Assembly: GCF_900302485.1 (NCBI RefSeq)
Contig: NZ_OMOI01000001.1
Coordinates: 434,001-498,000 of the forward strand
From: Aliiroseovarius pelagivivens
GTDB lineage: Bacteria > Pseudomonadota > Alphaproteobacteria > Rhodobacterales > Rhodobacteraceae
DNA: 64,000 nucleotides
Reading direction: 5' to 3'
Shown: positions 53,842-64,000 of the stretch, one piece after another
How positions within the stretch are numbered: position 1 is the stretch's first letter
Layout of the letters: each line of letters opens with the position of its first letter
Made by a program: the position numbers and the translations under genes
The notes under the pieces: model-generated
Database searches by the model: none
Told to the model about the DNA's origin: nothing
The model's input: the letters and a program-made list of their open reading frames with translations, nothing else

Positions 53842-54623
53842 TGACATGTTTGAAAGCCATCATCATCCGCGAGTTGCTGCGCTTTTTGCACCAGCGCGAA
53901 AGGTTTCTCGCCGCGCTTGTCCGCCCTCTGGTCTGGCTCTTTATCTTCGGGGCAGGGTTTCGCGCAGCACTCGGTCTGTCGATCATTCCGCCCTACGAGA
54001 CCTATATTCGGTATGAAACCTATATCGTCCCCGGACTGTGCGCGATGATTGTGCTTTTCAATGCGATGCAATCCTCACTTTCAATGGTCTATGATCGGGA
54101 AGTGGGATCTATGCGCCTTCTTCTCACCGCGCCGGTTCCGCGCTGGTGGATCCTGATGGCAAAGCTTCTGGCAAGTGCATTCGTATCGGTCCTGCAATGC
54201 GTCGTGTTTCTCGCAATCGCTTGGGTGTTTGACATTCGTATGCAATGGGGCGGTTACCTTGCAGTATTGCCCGCTCTGTTCCTGGTCGGGCTGATGTTAG
54301 GATCCATGGGGCTATTTCTGTCCGCCATGATCACCAGACTTCAGAACTTCGCAGGCGTTATGAACTTCGTCATCTTCCCGATGTTCTTTCTGTCCACGGC
54401 GCTTTACCCGCTTTGGCAGATGCAGGAAAACGCGCCACATATCGCAACGGCGGTTGTTTGGAACCCGTTTACCTACGCGGTTGAACTGATCCGTTTTGCA
54501 CTCTACTTGCGGCTGGAGCCAGTCGCATTGTTGTGTGTGTGTGTGTGCACGGTTGGCTTCTTCTTTCTGTGCCTGCGGGGCTATGATCCCAGAAAGTCGT
54601 TTCTTCGGGCGAAAGTTGACTAG
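53838..54623 (+). CDS. ABC-2 type permease (PedC-like)
   Basis: 261 residues with six membrane helices in the ABC-2 layout (LVRPLVWLFIFGAGFR, YIVPGLCAMIVLFNAM, LMLGSMGLFLSAMI, PMFFLSTALYPLWQM). It resembles permeases tied to PQQ alcohol oxidation. An eight-unit TG repeat in the DNA encodes a CVCVC stretch in the last helix. The ATG overlaps the ATPase stop. No terminator with a T-run was seen after it. Confidence 0.9.
   Translation: MMTCLKAIIIRELLRFLHQRERFLAALVRPLVWLFIFGAGFRAALGLSIIPPYETYIRYETYIVPGLCAMIVLFNAMQSSLSMVYDREVGSMRLLLTAPVPRWWILMAKLLASAFVSVLQCVVFLAIAWVFDIRMQWGGYLAVLPALFLVGLMLGSMGLFLSAMITRLQNFAGVMNFVIFPMFFLSTALYPLWQMQENAPHIATAVVWNPFTYAVELIRFALYLRLEPVALLCVCVCTVGFFFLCLRGYDPRKSFLRAKVD
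54532..54547 (+). repeat. TG dinucleotide repeat (8 units) inside permease gene
   Basis: Sixteen bases of alternating TG within the last membrane helix coding region of the ABC-2 permease. A gain or loss of one or two units would shift the frame near the C-terminus. Confidence 0.85.
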
Positions 54624-54795
54624 GCATAGAGAGCCGAAATCTGTCTGCCGCGAACCGCCGCGCCGTAACGAAATGAACGTCGCTTTATTAGCCCGCTGTT
54701 GGTTTGGCTGTTCCGAATTGCGTTAGGTAGACCGGCATCAGATTTGCGGGGCAACGAACGTCCTTTATGGGTGTCCGTACTGCGAACTTGCGCCT

Positions 54796-54827
54796 CGAAA
54801 GGGCGGCTAAATTTGCCACCCCTTTCG
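54796..54827 (-). terminator. stable hairpin after fusion gene
   Basis: CGAAAGGGGTGGC, seven bases, GCCGCCCTTTCG on the minus strand (one bulge), 7 bp after the stop of the gene at 54834. No T-run follows, so it may be a processing or stabilising hairpin. Confidence 0.4.
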
Positions 54828-54833
54828 CTGTGC

Positions 54834-57833
54834 TCATCCCTGCGACGCTTCTGCCAAGACCTTGTCCAGAACGGTCAGGATCATGTCGACGTCTTCAGCC
54901 TCGATCGTCAGAGGTGGTCGGATTTTCAGGATGTTGTCTTTCGGGCCTTCGCTGCCAATTAGGATCCGGTGATCGCGCATCCGGTTCTTGATGAACTGGC
55001 AGATTTCGGTGGCTTCGCGTCCATCCGGGTGGATCAACTCCATTCCCAGAAACAGCCCCATACCGCGTACATCGCCGACGCAGTCGTATTTGGCTTCAAG
55101 CGCGCGCAGTCCGGCGATCAGGCGTGACCCCATCTGCTGTGCGTTTTCTTGCAGACCCTCGTCATCAACGATGTCCAAGACTTCTTTCCCGATGCGGCAA
55201 GACAGGGTCGAGCCGCCGAAGGTCGAGAAGAACTCGATCCCGTTGTCAAAGCTCTGCGCGATCTCTTTGGTGGTGACCAGCACGCCCAAGGGGTGCCCGT
55301 TGCCGATGGGTTTGCCCATTACGACGATGTCGGGCAGGGCGCCTTGGTGTTCGAACCCGAAGTAGTAGTCTCCTAGGCGGCCCAACCCGGTCTGCACTTC
55401 GTCCGCGATGCAGACACCGCCGGCTGCGCGGATCTTCTTATAGACGGCAGGCAGATAGCCCTTGGGCGGAATGATCTGGCCACCGACCGAAGGGAAGGTC
55501 TCGGCGATGAAACCGGCCACGCCCTGTCCGCGTTCGGTCAGTGCCGTTATGGCCGGATCGACCAGATCGGCATACTTCTGAGCGCGGTCGGGATCGTCCC
55601 GTTTGAACGTGCCGCGATAATCATCCGCGACGTCGACCAGCTCGACCCAATCAGCTTTGCCAATCCCGCCCGGCTTGTTGAACTTATAGGCCGAGATCGC
55701 GACTGCCGCGTTGGTGTTGCCGTGATAGCCGTGATCGGGCGTTACCATTCCTTTGGCGCCAGTGTGGGCGCGGGCAAGGCGCAGGGCCAGCTCGTTTGCC
55801 TCGGTCCCGGAGTTCACGAAGAAGCAGACCTCGAACTGATCGGGCAGCTTGGACAATATCTTGTCGGCAAAGGCCGTCTGCGCCGGGTGCAGATACCGCG
55901 TGTTCGAGTTCATGCGCTTCAACTGATCCGCTGCCACGGCCTGAATGCGGGGGTGCGCGTGGCCCACATGGGGGACGTTGTTATAGGCGTCCAGATAGGG
56001 GCGCCCCCATTCGTCAAACAAGTGATGCTTCCAGCCACGCACCAGCATCACCGGGTCCGAATAGGTCAAGCTGAGGTTGCCGCCGAAATGCGCGCGGCGC
56101 CCGTCTAGAACTTTAGACTTGTCAGTGGGGCGATAGCACACGTGTTCGTCAGACAGGTTCAGCAAAGCCGCGGGATTGGGGCAGATCGCGCGCCACATAT
56201 ACATCTCGTCCGGATCGCCAACGCCGGGCCAGTCGGCCTCGATCCCGTCGGTGGTGAGGGCGAGTTGGAAATGCACATGCGGGGCCCAGCCGCCGTTCTG
56301 GTTGGCATCCCCCAACTGGCAGAAGGCAGCTCCTTTTACGATCACATCGCCGGGTTGCAGGCGGTTCATGAACTCGGGATTCAGATGGCCGTAGAGGGTA
56401 TAGAACGCATCGCCCTCGGGTGTTTCATGCGACAGGATGATCACCCCGCCATAGTCCAAATGTCCGGTGCGGTTTTCGGCCACAAAGACGGTGCCGTCAT
56501 AGGGTGCATAAAGCGGAGCGCCGGCGGGCGCGAAAGCATCTACGGCCAGATGCACGGTGCGCCGGTCGCTGGCTTTCCACGGGCCCTTGCGGAAGGCGGG
56601 TTCGGCATAGATTAGGCGCGGCTCGTGATAGTAGCCCAGCCAGATGCGCCCGCTGTCTTCGAACTCTTCCCCCACGCGGGCAGCTTCGGACAGGGGCATG
56701 TGGAACGGGTTCTGCGGCCATGTGCTGTGTTCGACCGACAGAGACCCTAAGGGCGCATCGCTCAGGTCTTCACCCATCACCGGCGCGAAGTTCCCGCGCT
56801 CTTGATCCAGCCACGCCATGACGCGATCCGCTCCATCCACGACGGGCAGCCCGCAAGCCGCGCGCAGTCGTGCGGACAGCAGGCCGGGATGCAGGTCGTA
56901 GGTTTCAAGGAACCGCCACGCGGGTGCTTGGCTGATCGTGACATAGGGGTCGTCCGGGTTGTCCGCAGCCATCAGGGTCGAGTTGACGACGCTGACCGCC
57001 AGACGCATCCGCAAGAGGGGCCAGATCAGGTCAACTTCGGCGGCGGTCAGGGGGTATTCGGCGTGATAGCCTGACACGAATGCGGCCAGCGCGGCTTCGG
57101 GGTTCGGGTGGTCCAGTACCAGATAGGCCGCGGCCACAGCCACATCGCAGATCCGAGGCGCGGCGCACATGTCGCCAAAATCAATGAGACCGGACAGGGA
57201 GAGGTCCAGAAGCCCCCGGTCCACGAGGATGTTATAGTCGTTGGCATCATTGTGGATGGCCTGCTTCGGCAGGCGGTCGAGCGCGGGCTTGATGGCGTCA
57301 AACTCGGCATGAATGGTTTCGATCAGCACCCGGCGGTCGGGCTGTGCAATGCATGACAGTTCGTCCTCGACCCACCCGGCCTGCATCAAATCCCACTTGA
57401 AATCACGTTGAAGCGCGTCGTGGTGGAAATCCTGAAGCGCCTTCGCCGTTTGGCCCAATGCTGCTCCGGTCTGATGGATCAGCGCTTCGGTTTTGGGGGC
57501 CGCCTTGGCATAACACCGACCCGGCAGACGCTCGATCAGCCAGATCAGGCGCTGTGCTCCGGTCTGATCGGCAAGGTGCAGGACACGTGCGCCATCGGGG
57601 GTTGGGATGATGCGCGGGATCAGCGCGCTGGGCGCCTTTTCCTGAATGTGATCCATCGCCTTGATTTGCAGGTCAACCAGCCAGTTCTCGCAATCGGGGC
57701 GCATCGCCTTCAGGACACACCCGTCGCCGGTGTCGGTTTCGGCAAGGAAGTTCAAATCATACTCGCCATCCAGCTGGCGAAGCTGGGCATCAATGCCCCA
57801 ATGCGTCAACAGAACGTGTTTCCAATGGTCCAT
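54834..57833 (-). CDS. kinase / M23-like / class III aminotransferase-type phospho-lyase fusion
   Basis: 999 residues in three parts. Residues 1-345: APH/ChoK-like kinase with IHNDANDYN (193-201) and IDFGD (217-221). About 400-560: an M23/LytM-like domain that keeps the metal motif HLAVD (428-432) and HVHF (519-522). About 575-995: class III PLP enzyme with Schiff-base Lys841 in VMGKPIGNG. The kinase and lyase parts resemble human hydroxylysine kinase and phosphohydroxylysine or ethanolamine-phosphate phospho-lyase, which act in sequence, and bacterial fusions of that pair are known. An M23-type domain without a signal peptide is odd. AAGGA precedes ATG 57833; it diverges from iorAB. Confidence 0.88.
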   Translation of the reverse strand: MDHWKHVLLTHWGIDAQLRQLDGEYDLNFLAETDTGDGCVLKAMRPDCENWLVDLQIKAMDHIQEKAPSALIPRIIPTPDGARVLHLADQTGAQRLIWLIERLPGRCYAKAAPKTEALIHQTGAALGQTAKALQDFHHDALQRDFKWDLMQAGWVEDELSCIAQPDRRVLIETIHAEFDAIKPALDRLPKQAIHNDANDYNILVDRGLLDLSLSGLIDFGDMCAAPRICDVAVAAAYLVLDHPNPEAALAAFVSGYHAEYPLTAAEVDLIWPLLRMRLAVSVVNSTLMAADNPDDPYVTISQAPAWRFLETYDLHPGLLSARLRAACGLPVVDGADRVMAWLDQERGNFAPVMGEDLSDAPLGSLSVEHSTWPQNPFHMPLSEAARVGEEFEDSGRIWLGYYHEPRLIYAEPAFRKGPWKASDRRTVHLAVDAFAPAGAPLYAPYDGTVFVAENRTGHLDYGGVIILSHETPEGDAFYTLYGHLNPEFMNRLQPGDVIVKGAAFCQLGDANQNGGWAPHVHFQLALTTDGIEADWPGVGDPDEMYMWRAICPNPAALLNLSDEHVCYRPTDKSKVLDGRRAHFGGNLSLTYSDPVMLVRGWKHHLFDEWGRPYLDAYNNVPHVGHAHPRIQAVAADQLKRMNSNTRYLHPAQTAFADKILSKLPDQFEVCFFVNSGTEANELALRLARAHTGAKGMVTPDHGYHGNTNAAVAISAYKFNKPGGIGKADWVELVDVADDYRGTFKRDDPDRAQKYADLVDPAITALTERGQGVAGFIAETFPSVGGQIIPPKGYLPAVYKKIRAAGGVCIADEVQTGLGRLGDYYFGFEHQGALPDIVVMGKPIGNGHPLGVLVTTKEIAQSFDNGIEFFSTFGGSTLSCRIGKEVLDIVDDEGLQENAQQMGSRLIAGLRALEAKYDCVGDVRGMGLFLGMELIHPDGREATEICQFIKNRMRDHRILIGSEGPKDNILKIRPPLTIEAEDVDMILTVLDKVLAEASQG

Positions 57834-57994
57834 GTGCTGTCCTTCTCAAAGGGGTGGATTCGGCCCAAGCATGATGGGGCGATTGTTGCGCATTTTTAGG
57901 TGGAGTTGGCAACCGATGGGCGCGGTTTGATCAAAAGAATCCGATGAAATATTTTAGGGGGTTGCATCGCAAAATTTTATATGTCCAATACAAC

Positions 57995-58007
57995 TGACCG
58001 TCGGTCA
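57995..58007. promoter_or_regulatory. TetR-type palindrome upstream of iorAB
   Basis: TGACCG, T, CGGTCA is a perfect 13-base palindrome of the kind bound by TetR-family repressors, 55 bp before the iorA start and about 160 bp before the divergent fusion gene. No TetR gene is in the window. Confidence 0.5.
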
Positions 58008-58062
58008 TTAATGTGCACTTGGTTGACGTAACGTGAACAGTCACCAGCTAAAGGATCACGCG

Positions 58063-58521
58063 ATGAAGCTATCTGTAAATGGTGTTTCCCATGAAGTTGA
58101 TGTCGAAGAAGACATGCCGCTTCTTTGGGTTTTGAGGGACGAGTTGAAGCTGGATGGCCCGAAATACGGCTGCGGTGTCGCGGCCTGTGGGGCGTGTACG
58201 GTGCATGTGGATGGCGTGGCGGTGCGGTCGTGCCAAACTCTGGTCGGTGATGTGGATGGGCCGGTGACCACGATCGAGGGTCTGGGCAATCCAGACGAAA
58301 TGCACGCGGTCCAGGCGGCTTGGTTGACACATCAGGTGGCGCAATGCGGGTACTGTCAGGGTGGACAGATGATGCAGGCTGCGGATTTGCTGACCAACAA
58401 TCCCAACCCGACCGACGAAGACATCGATGATGCCATGTCCGGAAACTTGTGCCGCTGTGGCACCTATCCCCGTATTCGCGACGCGGTAAAAACCGCCGCT
58501 AAAAATCTGCAGGTGGTCTGA
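58063..58521 (+). CDS. iorA: 2Fe-2S subunit of IorAB-type molybdenum hydroxylase
   Basis: 152 residues. The N-terminal ferredoxin domain has the cluster motif [15 protein letters not shown] and a further Cys at VRSCQT. The C-terminal domain holds the second cluster ([10 protein letters not shown] and [11 protein letters not shown]). This is the small subunit of isoquinoline 1-oxidoreductase-type enzymes, which hydroxylate heterocycles or oxidise aldehydes. The name is by family; the true substrate is unknown. ATG 58063 has AAGGA upstream. The large subunit follows 3 bp later. Confidence 0.92.
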   Translation: MKLSVNGVSHEVDVEEDMPLLWVLRDELKLDGPKYGCGVAACGACTVHVDGVAVRSCQTLVGDVDGPVTTIEGLGNPDEMHAVQAAWLTHQVAQCGYCQGGQMMQAADLLTNNPNPTDEDIDDAMSGNLCRCGTYPRIRDAVKTAAKNLQVV

Positions 58522-58524
58522 ACC

Positions 58525-60759
58525 ATGGGACGTATCGGAACAATTGCACGCCGCACCTTTCTTGTCGGTTCGGCAGCCATGCTGGGCGGCGTGGCCTTCG
58601 GTTACTACAAATACAAACAGCCCGTGGCCAATCCGCTGGAAGATGATCTGGCGCAGGGCGAAGCGGCGCTGACGCCTTATGTGTTGATCAACGCGGACGG
58701 GGTCACCTTGATCACGCCCCGCGCGGATAAAGGGCAGGGGGCCTATTCTGTCCAGGCGGCTTTGATCGCCGAGGAGTTGGATATCGAGCTGGACCAGATC
58801 AACGTTGATCCCGGCCCGCCGTCGCCCGCTTATTGGAACACGGCCCTCGCGGATGAAGGCGTGCCGTTCCCCTCGACCGATCGAGGTATGGCGGCTGAAA
58901 CCATGCGTGGCTTCATGGGGGCTGTCATCAAGCTGATGGGCATGCAGATCACGGGCGGGTCGACCACCGTGCCAGATGGGTTCGAAAAACTCCGTGTGGC
59001 GGGGGCTGTAGCGCGTGAAACGCTGAAGGCCGCAGCGGCGGAAATGTCTGGCCTTGCGGTCACACAGCTGAAGACCCAACGCGGGGCGGTTGTCCTGCCT
59101 GACGGCAAACGTATTCCCTATGAGGCGCTGGCTGCCAAAGCGGCCGAAATCGATCCCGTGACAGATGTCACTCTGCGCCCCTCGACCCAATGGCGTTTGG
59201 TTGGCAAGCCAATGCAGCGCGTTGACATGGTGGCGAAATCAACCGGCACGCAGAGCTATGGCATCGACATGCGGATGGAGGGCATGGTGCATGCCGCCGT
59301 TCGCGTAAACCCCCGGAAGGGTGGCGAGGTGATCTCGTTCGATGCGTCCGAAGCTGAAGGCATGCGCGGGGTGCAGAAGGTCATTCCTGTGACAGGTGGC
59401 GTGGGCGTGATCGCCGACAACACCTGGCGCGCGTTTCAGGCGGTGGATGCGATTGAGGTCGAGTGGGGCGCCGCGCCTTATCCTGCCGAGCAGGCTGAAC
59501 ACTGGAAGGTTCTGGCCAACACGATTGACGCGGGCGACGCAGATGCAACGCCCCGCGATGACGGAGACGTGGACGGCGTCGCGACAACGGTCGAGGCCGA
59601 ATTCCGTGCGCCCTATCTGGCCCACGCACCACTTGAGCCGATGAACGCCACCGTTCTGGTTGCCGACGACCGCGTTGACGTCTGGACCGGAAACCAGATC
59701 CCGCGCATGACGCAGGCCAGCGTTGCCAAGATGACGGGCGTCGATGTGGATGACGTGCACGTCCACATCCTGATGATGGGCGGCAGTTTCGGGCATCGTC
59801 TGGAAGACGAGGTGGTGAAACGCGCGACCGAACTGGCAATGGCCATGAAGGGCACGCCGGTCAAACTGACCTATAAGCGCGAGGAAGATACGCTTCAGGA
59901 TTTCACCCGGCCCATCGCGCTGATGCGCGGGCGTGGGGCAGTGGCTGATGGCAAAGTTACCGCGATGGAGATCAAGGTCGCCTCGCCCTCGATCATGGAC
60001 AGCCAGATGGTGGAACGGCAGGGCTTCCCGGTGCCGGGCCCCGATACCACAATCACTCAGGCTTTGTGGGATCAACCCTATGCGATCCCGAATTACCGCG
60101 TGACGGGATACCGCGCGCCGAAGCTTGGCCCGGTCAGCTCGTGGCGCTCGGTCGGGGCGTCACAGAACGGGTTTTTCCATGAGAACTTCCTGAATGCGCT
60201 TATTCACGCCGCCGGGGCCGACCCGGTCGAGGAACGCCTGCGCCTGATGACGGACGACCCGTCGCGCAAGGCCTTAGAAGCCGTGGCCGAGATGTCCAAC
60301 TGGGGCGGAGAGCTTGCCCCCGGCAGAGCCCGCGGCGTCGCCTTCTGCCTGTCCTTCGGCACGCCCTGCGCACAGATCATCGAGATCACCAATGGCGAGG
60401 ACGGCATCAAACTTGACAAGGTCTGGGTCGCTGCTGAAGTGGGTAAAGTGGTTGACCCGGTGAATTTTGAGAACCTCGTCGCAGGCGGCGTGATCTGGGG
60501 CCTTGGCCACGCGATCAACAGCCAGATCACCTATGCCGCCGGCATGGCCGAGCAAGAGAACTTCTGGGATTTCGAAGGGCTGCGGAACTATCAAGCGCCC
60601 GAGATCATCGTGCGTGGCATGGAGAACCGGGACTACGTGACCGGCGTCGGAGAACCGCCTGTTCCTCCCGCCGCGCCCGCCTTGGCCGAGGCGATCTTTC
60701 AGGCGACGGGGGAGAGGCCGACCGAGATGCCGTTTGGCGAGAGGTTTGGGTTTGTATAA
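58525..60759 (+). CDS. iorB: molybdopterin-binding large subunit of IorAB-type hydroxylase
   Basis: 744 residues. A Tat-type signal (RRTFLVGSAAMLGG) sends it out folded with its molybdenum cofactor. Two aldehyde oxidase/xanthine dehydrogenase-type Mo-binding regions follow, containing for example APYLAHAPLEPMNATV, MMGGSFGHRLEDEV, SWRSVGASQNGFFHENFLN and the C-terminal TGVGEPPVPPAAPALAEAI (Glu near GEPP is the usual active-site base). It is a periplasmic heterodimer with iorA. A cytochrome-bearing third subunit is not present. It is closed by a strong terminator. Confidence 0.93.
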   Translation: MGRIGTIARRTFLVGSAAMLGGVAFGYYKYKQPVANPLEDDLAQGEAALTPYVLINADGVTLITPRADKGQGAYSVQAALIAEELDIELDQINVDPGPPSPAYWNTALADEGVPFPSTDRGMAAETMRGFMGAVIKLMGMQITGGSTTVPDGFEKLRVAGAVARETLKAAAAEMSGLAVTQLKTQRGAVVLPDGKRIPYEALAAKAAEIDPVTDVTLRPSTQWRLVGKPMQRVDMVAKSTGTQSYGIDMRMEGMVHAAVRVNPRKGGEVISFDASEAEGMRGVQKVIPVTGGVGVIADNTWRAFQAVDAIEVEWGAAPYPAEQAEHWKVLANTIDAGDADATPRDDGDVDGVATTVEAEFRAPYLAHAPLEPMNATVLVADDRVDVWTGNQIPRMTQASVAKMTGVDVDDVHVHILMMGGSFGHRLEDEVVKRATELAMAMKGTPVKLTYKREEDTLQDFTRPIALMRGRGAVADGKVTAMEIKVASPSIMDSQMVERQGFPVPGPDTTITQALWDQPYAIPNYRVTGYRAPKLGPVSSWRSVGASQNGFFHENFLNALIHAAGADPVEERLRLMTDDPSRKALEAVAEMSNWGGELAPGRARGVAFCLSFGTPCAQIIEITNGEDGIKLDKVWVAAEVGKVVDPVNFENLVAGGVIWGLGHAINSQITYAAGMAEQENFWDFEGLRNYQAPEIIVRGMENRDYVTGVGEPPVPPAAPALAEAIFQATGERPTEMPFGERFGFV

Positions 60760-60765
60760 CCTTTG

Positions 60766-60797
60766 GTGCGCGGGTTTTTCCCGCGCACTTCTTTTTT
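60766..60797 (+). terminator. terminator after iorB
   Basis: GTGCGCGGG, TTTTT, CCCGCGCAC followed by TTCTTTTTT, just after the iorB stop. Confidence 0.92.
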
Positions 60798-60825
60798 AGG
60801 GTCCACTAGGCCGAGTACATCAGCG

Positions 60826-61506
60826 CTACATGATGGCCCGGTAAGCATCGGGGCCGTGAAAAACCTCAAGCTTGATTCCAGCCTTCTCGAACGCGTGTAT
60901 GTCGATCTTTCTGGCGTTAAGAAGCACCAGGCTTTCATTCCCTGAATTGGTTCTGTTCAAGTAGATCGCGCCTAATCCTTTTGCATATATTCTCGCAAAG
61001 AATTCCTTGTCCGGAACGAAGTATCCGTTCCGCGCAAGAAAGAAGCTTGATGATGTCGTCAGGATGTCTCGTGCTGATTTAGCGTTAGGGCAGCTAAATA
61101 GAACAACCCTGCCCACAAATTGCATTTCTTGGTCGTGGAAAGGCCAAGTGGCACGTGCCTCATTCGATAGCACCTTCGATGCGATGAAATGTTGATCGCG
61201 CTCGGTGTCCTGCCATCCATCCTTCTTTAGCTTTGAAGCTATCACCTTTGATGCAGTCGCTGATCTGTTGGGAAGCTGAGTAAGCCATGCGGAAACAGCG
61301 ATGGGATCGGTTGAGGTCGAGGAATATATTGCGTCAAGCACCTTCGTAAGCGAAGCATTTCCGGCCTCACTTCTGTTGACGAATGTGTATCTGTTCAACG
61401 GGAACTCCGAGCCTTCGTCACATGCAAGGATGCCGGTGCTTGTATTGCTTCGTACGTGGAGTTGTGAGTTTACGGAGATAGGCTCCTCAACGCCGCAGAA
61501 TATCAT
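60826..61506 (-). CDS. unrecognised protein, atypical base composition
   Basis: 226 residues, apparently cytosolic, with no membrane helix or signal. Lys/Ser-rich middle (SATASKVIASKLKKDGWQDT), and stretches such as MQFVGRVVLFSCPNAKSARD and KGLGAIYLNRTNSGNESLV that I do not recognise. GC content is visibly lower than in uvrB and iorB on either side, suggesting recent acquisition. The frame extends to 61644 across the uvrB end, but ATG 61506 has AGGAAG seven bases upstream. It lies 46 bp downstream of uvrB on the same strand and may share its transcript. Confidence 0.72.
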   Translation of the reverse strand: MIFCGVEEPISVNSQLHVRSNTSTGILACDEGSEFPLNRYTFVNRSEAGNASLTKVLDAIYSSTSTDPIAVSAWLTQLPNRSATASKVIASKLKKDGWQDTERDQHFIASKVLSNEARATWPFHDQEMQFVGRVVLFSCPNAKSARDILTTSSSFFLARNGYFVPDKEFFARIYAKGLGAIYLNRTNSGNESLVLLNARKIDIHAFEKAGIKLEVFHGPDAYRAIM

Positions 61507-61552
61507 TTGTATTCTTCCTGTTACCTGAGATTGGTCAGACACGCCGAGCGGC

Positions 61553-63739
<2,187 letters not shown>

Positions 63740-63764
63740 GCGAATCTCTCCGTCCTCCAAGAAT

Positions 63765-63779
63765 GGTCACTTTTTGTTC
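63765..63779. promoter_or_regulatory. imperfect LexA-type direct repeat upstream of uvrB
   Basis: GGTC, seven bases, GTTC matches the alphaproteobacterial GTTC-N7-GTTC LexA box at seven of eight positions, 26 bp before the uvrB start. Confidence 0.35.
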
Positions 63780-64000
63780 TTCTTCAAGTGCGTCTAACGC
63801 GGGATTAGCAAGAATCTCCCCATAATTGGTGAGTTGCAGTGTTAAGCGTTTTTTACGAGATTAGGCATATCCCGGAAATGTGTCCTGAGAACACATTCAC
63901 TATTAGCAATCAGTGATTGAATCACATGATTGATATTTTGCGTATGCAGCAAAGCTGAATCTTCAATTAAGTATTTGTAAAGTAACAACGAAATTGGTGT
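63780..64000. other. AT-rich end of window, no gene seen
   Basis: No credible open frame. It contains a perfect 13-base palindrome, GTGATT G AATCAC (63913-63925), and nearby related half-sites, which could be an operator for a gene beyond the window. Confidence 0.4.

Overview
The window looks like chromosomal DNA of a Rhodobacterales (Roseobacter-group) alphaproteobacterium. The grounds are the glyQ / small membrane protein / glyS / PEP-enzyme order, a 340-residue class I ilvC with two Lrp/AsnC genes diverging from it, an aa3-type ctaD next to a DUF2244 gene, a CtrA-type TTAA-N7-TTAAC site, and generally high GC. Species cannot be named from the sequence alone. No insertion sequence, CRISPR array, rRNA or replication origin was seen.

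Layout. 0.1-4 kb: a TrkH potassium channel subunit, a small unknown gene and a SPOR/peptidoglycan-binding protein whose trypsin-like domain has lost its catalytic triad. 4-15 kb: housekeeping genes (glyQ, glyS, a PPDK-like enzyme, a SleB-type hydrolase, folB, folP, glmM). 14.5-16 kb: a short secretin-like remnant and an EamA exporter. 16-22.5 kb: ilvC, tandem Lrp regulators, a class V aminotransferase, a UbiH-type hydroxylase, a HAD phosphatase and a GntR regulator. 22.4-24.4 kb: a glycosyltransferase with an N-terminal MshEN (c-di-GMP receptor type) domain, preceded by a CtrA site. 24.5-33 kb: carA, a YqeY-like gene, DUF2244, ctaD, a cytochrome c, lipB, tRNA-Leu(GAG), a KefB-type antiporter and tRNA-Ser(GCT).

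The centre of interest is 33.4-54.6 kb, a dense accessory block for periplasmic alcohol oxidation. A PQQ alcohol dehydrogenase with the extra Asp typical of lanthanide enzymes would oxidise alcohols. A PedF-type cytochrome c and a XoxJ-like periplasmic protein would serve it, and an NAD aldehyde dehydrogenase with its DUF779 companion would take the aldehyde onward. A LuxR-type response regulator, a FIST-domain (NosP-like) sensor and a NahK/ErcS'-like hybrid kinase form a three-gene regulatory operon. Two transport operons flank the dehydrogenase. One is a NitT/TauT-type importer co-transcribed with a NosR-like FMN/4Fe-4S membrane protein and its flavin transferase ApbE. The other is the PQQ-alcohol-associated SBP / beta-propeller / small protein / ABC ATPase / ABC-2 permease set (Ped type). 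No PQQ biosynthesis genes were seen here.

54.8-64 kb: a 999-residue fusion of kinase, M23-type domain and class III aminotransferase/phospho-lyase, a molybdenum hydroxylase pair (iorAB type) behind a TetR-type palindrome, an unrecognised gene of atypical composition, and uvrB. Functional names come from recognised motifs and gene order read by eye. No database search was run.
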